64,000 nt of DNA, taken from Mauremys mutica. Taxonomy: Eukaryota; Chordata; Testudines; Geoemydidae. Below are positions 59,354 through 64,000 of the stretch, in pieces; positions within the stretch are counted from its first letter, which is position 1; the number at the start of each line of letters is the position of its first letter. A program made the translations under genes and the position numbers. The notes under the pieces are model-generated. The model was not told the origin of the DNA and ran no database searches. It was given only the letters and a program-made list of their open reading frames with translations. The stretch covers positions 56,315,321 to 56,379,320 of the forward strand of contig NC_059075.1 in assembly GCF_020497125.1 (NCBI RefSeq), read 5' to 3'.

Positions 59354-60331
59354 GTTATAAAGTATAGATAGAAGGAACAATAATCTTTATAATATTGTTA
59401 GGGAAAATCACATTAACATTTTATATATTTTAAACTAACATAATTTAGACAAGTTTATAATGATAGAATTACTTGTGTTATAGGGAGAGTGGGGAGTCAG
59501 TTTCCTTCACAAAAGATGGTTGTTACCCCTATTCATAGCGATTAGTCTGAGTTTACAGATAAAATTCATCTGAGTACAGTATCCCGGACAGTCCAGAATA
59601 CACAGTATAAAGTGCCATCATGACTAGCAATCCCTATTGTAGTCATATACCTTATCTGTCTCTTGGTGGCAAAACAAATACCAAAATAAGTTCTCCCATT
59701 GTATCTGCATGGCATAGTAAAGTAAGGGATATTTTGGTAATGAAGAAATTCATACAGCAGATGAGACAGAAAAAGACACGTATTGGGTACCCTTACTTAC
59801 ATTTTCAGACAAGGATTTTACATTGCTAGTGAAACCAAAACTTCTACAATCATTTGAATATTAGAGGGGAAAATTAAGGCTTATTAATTATTTGGAGCAA
59901 CTGCTCTAGCCACCAGGGATAACATTGTGAAAAGATGTATTAACTGGGTAGCTCAGGATTCCCTCATTATGGAGGAATCCTAGGCTGGCATAAGCAACTC
60001 TACACCATCCTTTCCTACTTCCTTAGAGTAGAGAGTGCATTGATGGTAGGGAGAGGCATGATTAGAGTACACTTACAGCCTCACATGGGGTAGACCAGGT
60101 CTGTGGTTCACTGTTGTTGAAGTGTGTGCGGTAGTGGTGGAGTTAGATACCATTTATTGGGGAGGTTAAGGAAGTATGAAGTTGGTCATCGTAAAAATAA
60201 TCTCCATTCTGGGTATTTCACAGGCTGTCCCTTTCAGAACTGCCAAGTTCCATGCAGTCTTGCATTTGGCATCCTGTCTCACATTCTTGCAGGTCAGACT
60301 GAATCTTGCATGTTTGGTTATGCTGTGGGAA

Positions 60332-60457
60332 TAGGGTGACCAGACAGCAAATGTGAAAAATCGGGACGGGGTGTGTGTGTGGAATAGGAGCCTATATAAG
60401 GAAAAAGACCCAAAAATCAGGACTGTGCCTATAAAATCAGGACCTCTGGTCACCCTA
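60332..60457. mobile_element. Short hAT MITE (TAGGGTGACCAG ends), copy 2
   Basis: A 126-bp element with ends TAGGGTGACCAGA and CCAGAGGTCCTGATTTTATA in reverse, the same family as 25563-25686 but opposite in orientation. Flanking octamers TGTGGGAA (60324-60331) and TGTAGGAA (60458-60465) form an 8-bp target duplication with one change. A short GTGTGTGTGTG tract lies inside. Confidence 0.9.
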
Positions 60458-62185
60458 TGTAGGAAGGCTGCAAGCATTTATTTGTAGGTTCTGTTTTGGC
60501 CACTCTGTCTCTGAACAGGCAGCCAGGCGCCCCCTCTATTGCAGTTCCCCTTGCTGCATCCCAGTAAGGAAGGAGCACTTGAGGAGGAAGCATACTACCA
60601 CAAGGTGAGGGGCCCGATACTAGTCTCAGGCGCCTGCGTGCTCTCCTTCTCCTTCCCACAGTCAGCTGCACCAGGTTCACCTATGAACTCCCTGACTTCC
60701 AGTACCATTATCTGTAGGAATCACGGCAGCACCCCAGCCAGCTATGCTTCTAGATACCCTTGAGGACCCACCTACCCAAGCCACAACTGCTAAGTTTTGT
60801 TCAGCTCCGTGTTCTACCACCACCGCTACTCAGAGCATATTGAGTTGATCAGAAGTTTAAGTTTCTGGTTATGTGCAAATTAGATTAAATAATTGGCACT
60901 AATGTCACACATGGAGCAGAACAAAATGCATCAGCTATGCCCTATTGCTTCTTGACTGCTAACAGGTAGCTCTGCCCTTTGAAGTATGAGGAGTTTCTTG
61001 CTGAAGCTGCAGCACAGGGCAAATTCTGACTGAATTTTGAACTTTCTGTTTATCCATATGTGTTCTATGGACTGGAAGGGTTCGGGAATCTGTCACACGC
61101 TAAGATCTACTAGTCTGACTACAGTTAAATAACACATTTCACCCAGATTCAGTACAGCAATGCCTCTGTAGGGCTTGGTGCTCTTTTATGTTACTTCATT
61201 GCAGGATTAGCATAACAGCAGCATCACTAGATGATTTCATTGATTGTACCGCATAATTTGCTTACTCTTCAGACCTATCCCTCTAGACTAAATCCCCCCT
61301 CCCCTGCCTTGTTTGAGAGCCTAACCTCTCTTCCATCAAGGCAAGTGCTCCAGCTCTGGACTCTAGGGGGTTTACTATATGAAGAGGTCTATAATCACTT
61401 CCTTGACAAAAGCTCCTGTGCTAAATATCTGGAGAGACAGGGCTCATCCAGTTTTATTGCACTATATCTTAAAAGGCTTCATCCCCATTCCACTGTTCTA
61501 ATCCAGACATCTCTTCCAATTATTAGGTAGTATTTTCTTTGATATGTGCTTAAATTTTAATAACTCAGTATATGTGCACAATAAGCCTTTAGTTTAAAAA
61601 AAAATTGGGGAGGGGGAGGCAGGGAAGAGAGGAGCAGGAGAGTGTTTGTTTAAAATATTGGCAGATACATCTAAAAAATAAGCCCCAAAATTGACCTAAT
61701 CTGAACTGTTCTTTGCTCAGAGATGAAAATGCTAAAATATTTATTTTAATCTTTGAGGCATAATCCACTTGCTTTAAACCAGAATTTTGTTGTAATATGT
61801 CCAATAGAGTTCATCCTCGCAATCTGTAGTTAAAATACAAGGGGGTAGACTTGTATTCAAACTTATAAAGATGTTACTACAAAAAGTAGTGTCCTGAAAT
61901 TCACATCAGCACAGTAGCCTCCTACTTGCAACTATTTTTTACCATAAAGCAGAATTCTGCAGTTCATATTATTATTTGTTAGTTGGGATGCTGGACAAAT
62001 TCACTGAGATTTCAAAGATGTTTTGCTGATGTTTGTAATAGATTCTTAACTGTTAATCCACCTTTTTAACATCATTTTGCAGTTTTCTCAAATCACATAT
62101 TACACAGATCCCACAAAAAGATTGTGTACCTGTGCAGTAAGAATATTGTAATATTTAGCATGTAATATATTTTACAATACAATAC

Positions 62186-62637
62186 TGTAACTCCTCGCTC
62201 CCTCCTTCCTGAGCCCTATCATGTAATCCCCTCCCCTCCATGGAGATGGGGTAAGTGGGGTGCAGGAGCGGGGGGAACGGGGATACCCTGACATTAGCCC
62301 CCTTCTCTCCCCCACCCTGCACAGCAAGCAGGAGGTTCCCGGGAGCAGCTCCAAGGCAGAGGGCAGGAGCAGCACATGGCAGCTGAACTGCCAGCAATTG
62401 ACTGCCGCACAGGGAACTTAGGGGAGCGGGGAGTTGATATGGGGGCTGCCGTTCCACCCTGGTTCCAAGCCCCTACCAGTTAGCTCCAACAGGCTGCTCT
62501 TCCTGCAAGCAGTGGACAAAGCAGACAGCTGCCAAACGACATTATAAGGCAGCATTGCACAACTTTAAACAAGCATGTTATCTAATTGATCAGCAACGAA
62601 ACAACGTTAACTGGGATGACTTTGTGAGAATTTACTG
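62186..62637. mobile_element. Tigger-like MITE fragment
   Basis: A GC-rich 450-bp block between AT-rich flanks. It begins ACTGTAACTCCTCGC and ends GTGAGAATTTACTGTA. The text (GGAGCAGCTCCAAGGCAGAG, CAGCAATTGACTGCCGCAC, GAAACAACGTTAACTGGGAT) resembles a turtle element whose ends read TACTGTA... and which I associate with the Tigger group. It is decayed, and 25-bp direct repeats lie outside it (62150-62174, 62655-62679). Confidence 0.45.
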
Positions 62638-63689
62638 TACAATATTTACAATACAATATTTAGCATATAATACATTTTATTATAAAACACCTAGTTATTT
62701 AAAACTATCAAAACCCTAGAAATTCATAGTTAAAATCTACATAACATCTCTGGACTCATTTGTACTTCTACTAGTGTAGAGCTATTAAAAGATAGGTATA
62801 TAATAACATAGCACTGTTATAAAATCCCTTTAATGTGTGGGAGCTAAGTTTGGTGATAACTGAACTTCTTGCTTTATAACTTTTTTTTTTTTAAGGGTCT
62901 GTAACTTTATGTTCAGATGGCTTTTTGGTTTAAATGTATGTTGGAAAGAAATGTATGTTAGAGCATAAGCTCTGCTGCTACTGAAATCCATAGGAATATT
63001 ATTAGTATAAAGACTGCAAGTTTGGCCACACAAAATTTTAATAAAGGCAAGGCAGGTTACAGAACATGAATTATTAAATATTTTAAAAAATGAAAATGAG
63101 TTCATACCTTCCAATACAAAAGCTGAAGGATAGAATTATCTAGAATTATCTGTGTATCTAGAATTAATGAGGGAGAAGGTAGGTTGTGTAAATGAAGAAT
63201 CCTGAAGAAACTTAAGAAAATTCCCAGCTGACAACCAAATTCAACAGGTTCTTTTTCAATTGAGGAGATTTTCATTTGACCTTCAAACTATATAATTTAA
63301 TATTTACTTTTCAACTGCAAAGAATATTATTGAAATCCTAAACATACTTTAAAGAAAAAATCAGCATTTCAGTTTTTCCCAAACTGCTATTAAGTGAAAG
63401 AATGGTACAGCTATATTTATTGATTACAGTGAGGCTAAAACTACCATTTATTAAATCACTTGTGTGTTGTATCTGAAGACTTTCACTGCTAGCACTCAGT
63501 GTACATATTTTTGTTGTTTAGTACCATAAAATACCAATTCACCACCATAAGTGGTTAGCTGACATTATTTATTTTTCAAAAACAATTTTCTTACAGTAGG
63601 ATCAACAACATTTTAAGTACAATTTATTAACTAGTTACTACATTAATTTAAAATGTAAATGTATATAAAAAGGTTAGTGCAGTCATAAA

Positions 63690-63725
63690 TGACGTGTGTG
63701 TGTTTATATATATATAATATATAGA
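63690..63725. repeat. TG/TA-rich simple repeat
   Basis: GTGTGTGTGT followed by TATATATATATAATATATAG. A simple-sequence tract with no further content. Confidence 0.8.
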
Positions 63726-64000
63726 ATTTATAAAATCTACACATGCGCGAACACAAATTTAGCATACACATGTATAGAGACTCTAAAGGACAGATTTTTA
63801 GCTGTGAGTACAGTGGGTGCACAGAGACCCATTTATTGCTCATGAGTGGGAAGCTAAGCAATGAGGCATACATTTATCAGATTTTCTTGTTTAAATATAG
63901 GACATGTGGGCTCAGCTGAAGTGCATGTTTTTGCATAGGGTGTACCTGCAGTTTTAAGTGGCTGGCCATAGTTTTCCTCTACCAAATATAAACTCATAGA

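Larger units (their letters stand above)
51553..64000 (+). other. SPRED1: SPRED1 intron 4 (5' part)
   Basis: Sequence after the exon 4 donor to the window end. It is dominated by the 6.25 kb DIRS copy C (51885-58133). The remaining parts (51553-51884, 58134-59005, 59360-60331, 60800-62149, 62690-64000) are AT-rich and show only short chance open frames. A GC-richer patch at 60480-60790 resembles no family I recognise. No reading frame with the expected SPRED1 exon 5 or later residues (KIT-binding or Cys-rich Sprouty region) was seen on either strand. Confidence 0.75.

Noticed and set aside
60480..60790. A small protein gene (open frame 60539-60763)
   Set aside because: No recognisable domain, no splice context, and length within chance for the local GC content.

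Overview
The window is vertebrate nuclear DNA, most probably from a turtle (cryptodiran Testudines). Pointers are a conserved amniote host gene with long introns, two tRNA-derived SINEs of the turtle Cry type, a reverse-oriented CR1 LINE, many hAT and TA-flanked MITEs of types I know from turtle genomes, and three DIRS-type tyrosine-recombinase retrotransposons. The species call is inference from repeat content.

The only host gene I can support is SPRED1 (plus strand). Three coding exons are present: exon 2 (29754-29928), exon 3 (49728-49896) and exon 4 (51503-51552). They encode most of the EVH1 domain and the start of the linker. Exon 1 and exon 5 onwards were not found, so 1-29753 is read as intron 1 and everything after 51552 as intron 4. 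Reading phases at all junctions agree.

Layout. 1-1041: AT-rich intron. 1042-5433: one minus-strand CR1 copy split by a hAT-like MITE, a 2.45 kb Tigger and a small TA-flanked MITE. 7130-9257: decayed non-autonomous DNA transposon. 11357-12449: hAT element with another hAT MITE nested in it, each with an 8-bp target duplication; a truncated sister copy lies at 26755-27254. 15424-16671: probable hAT with a nested MITE. 19919-25870: decayed DIRS copy A, hit by two hAT insertions. 29754-29928: SPRED1 exon 2. 32035-35600: MITEs, GC-rich minisatellite element, SINE. 36175-40906: decayed DIRS copy B containing a solo LTR. 44283-44750: SINE inside a perfect 27-bp inverted repeat. 49728-51552: SPRED1 exons 3 and 4. 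51885-58133: near-intact DIRS copy C. 58134-64000: intron with a CA microsatellite and minor MITEs.

The most notable object is DIRS copy C. It has inverted terminal repeats, a two-part internal complementary region, a Gag with a CCHC knuckle and a long arginine-serine domain, RT with an intact YLDD, RNase H, and a tyrosine recombinase with its catalytic residues. Only two single-base breaks are evident. It lies in the sense orientation inside SPRED1 intron 4.
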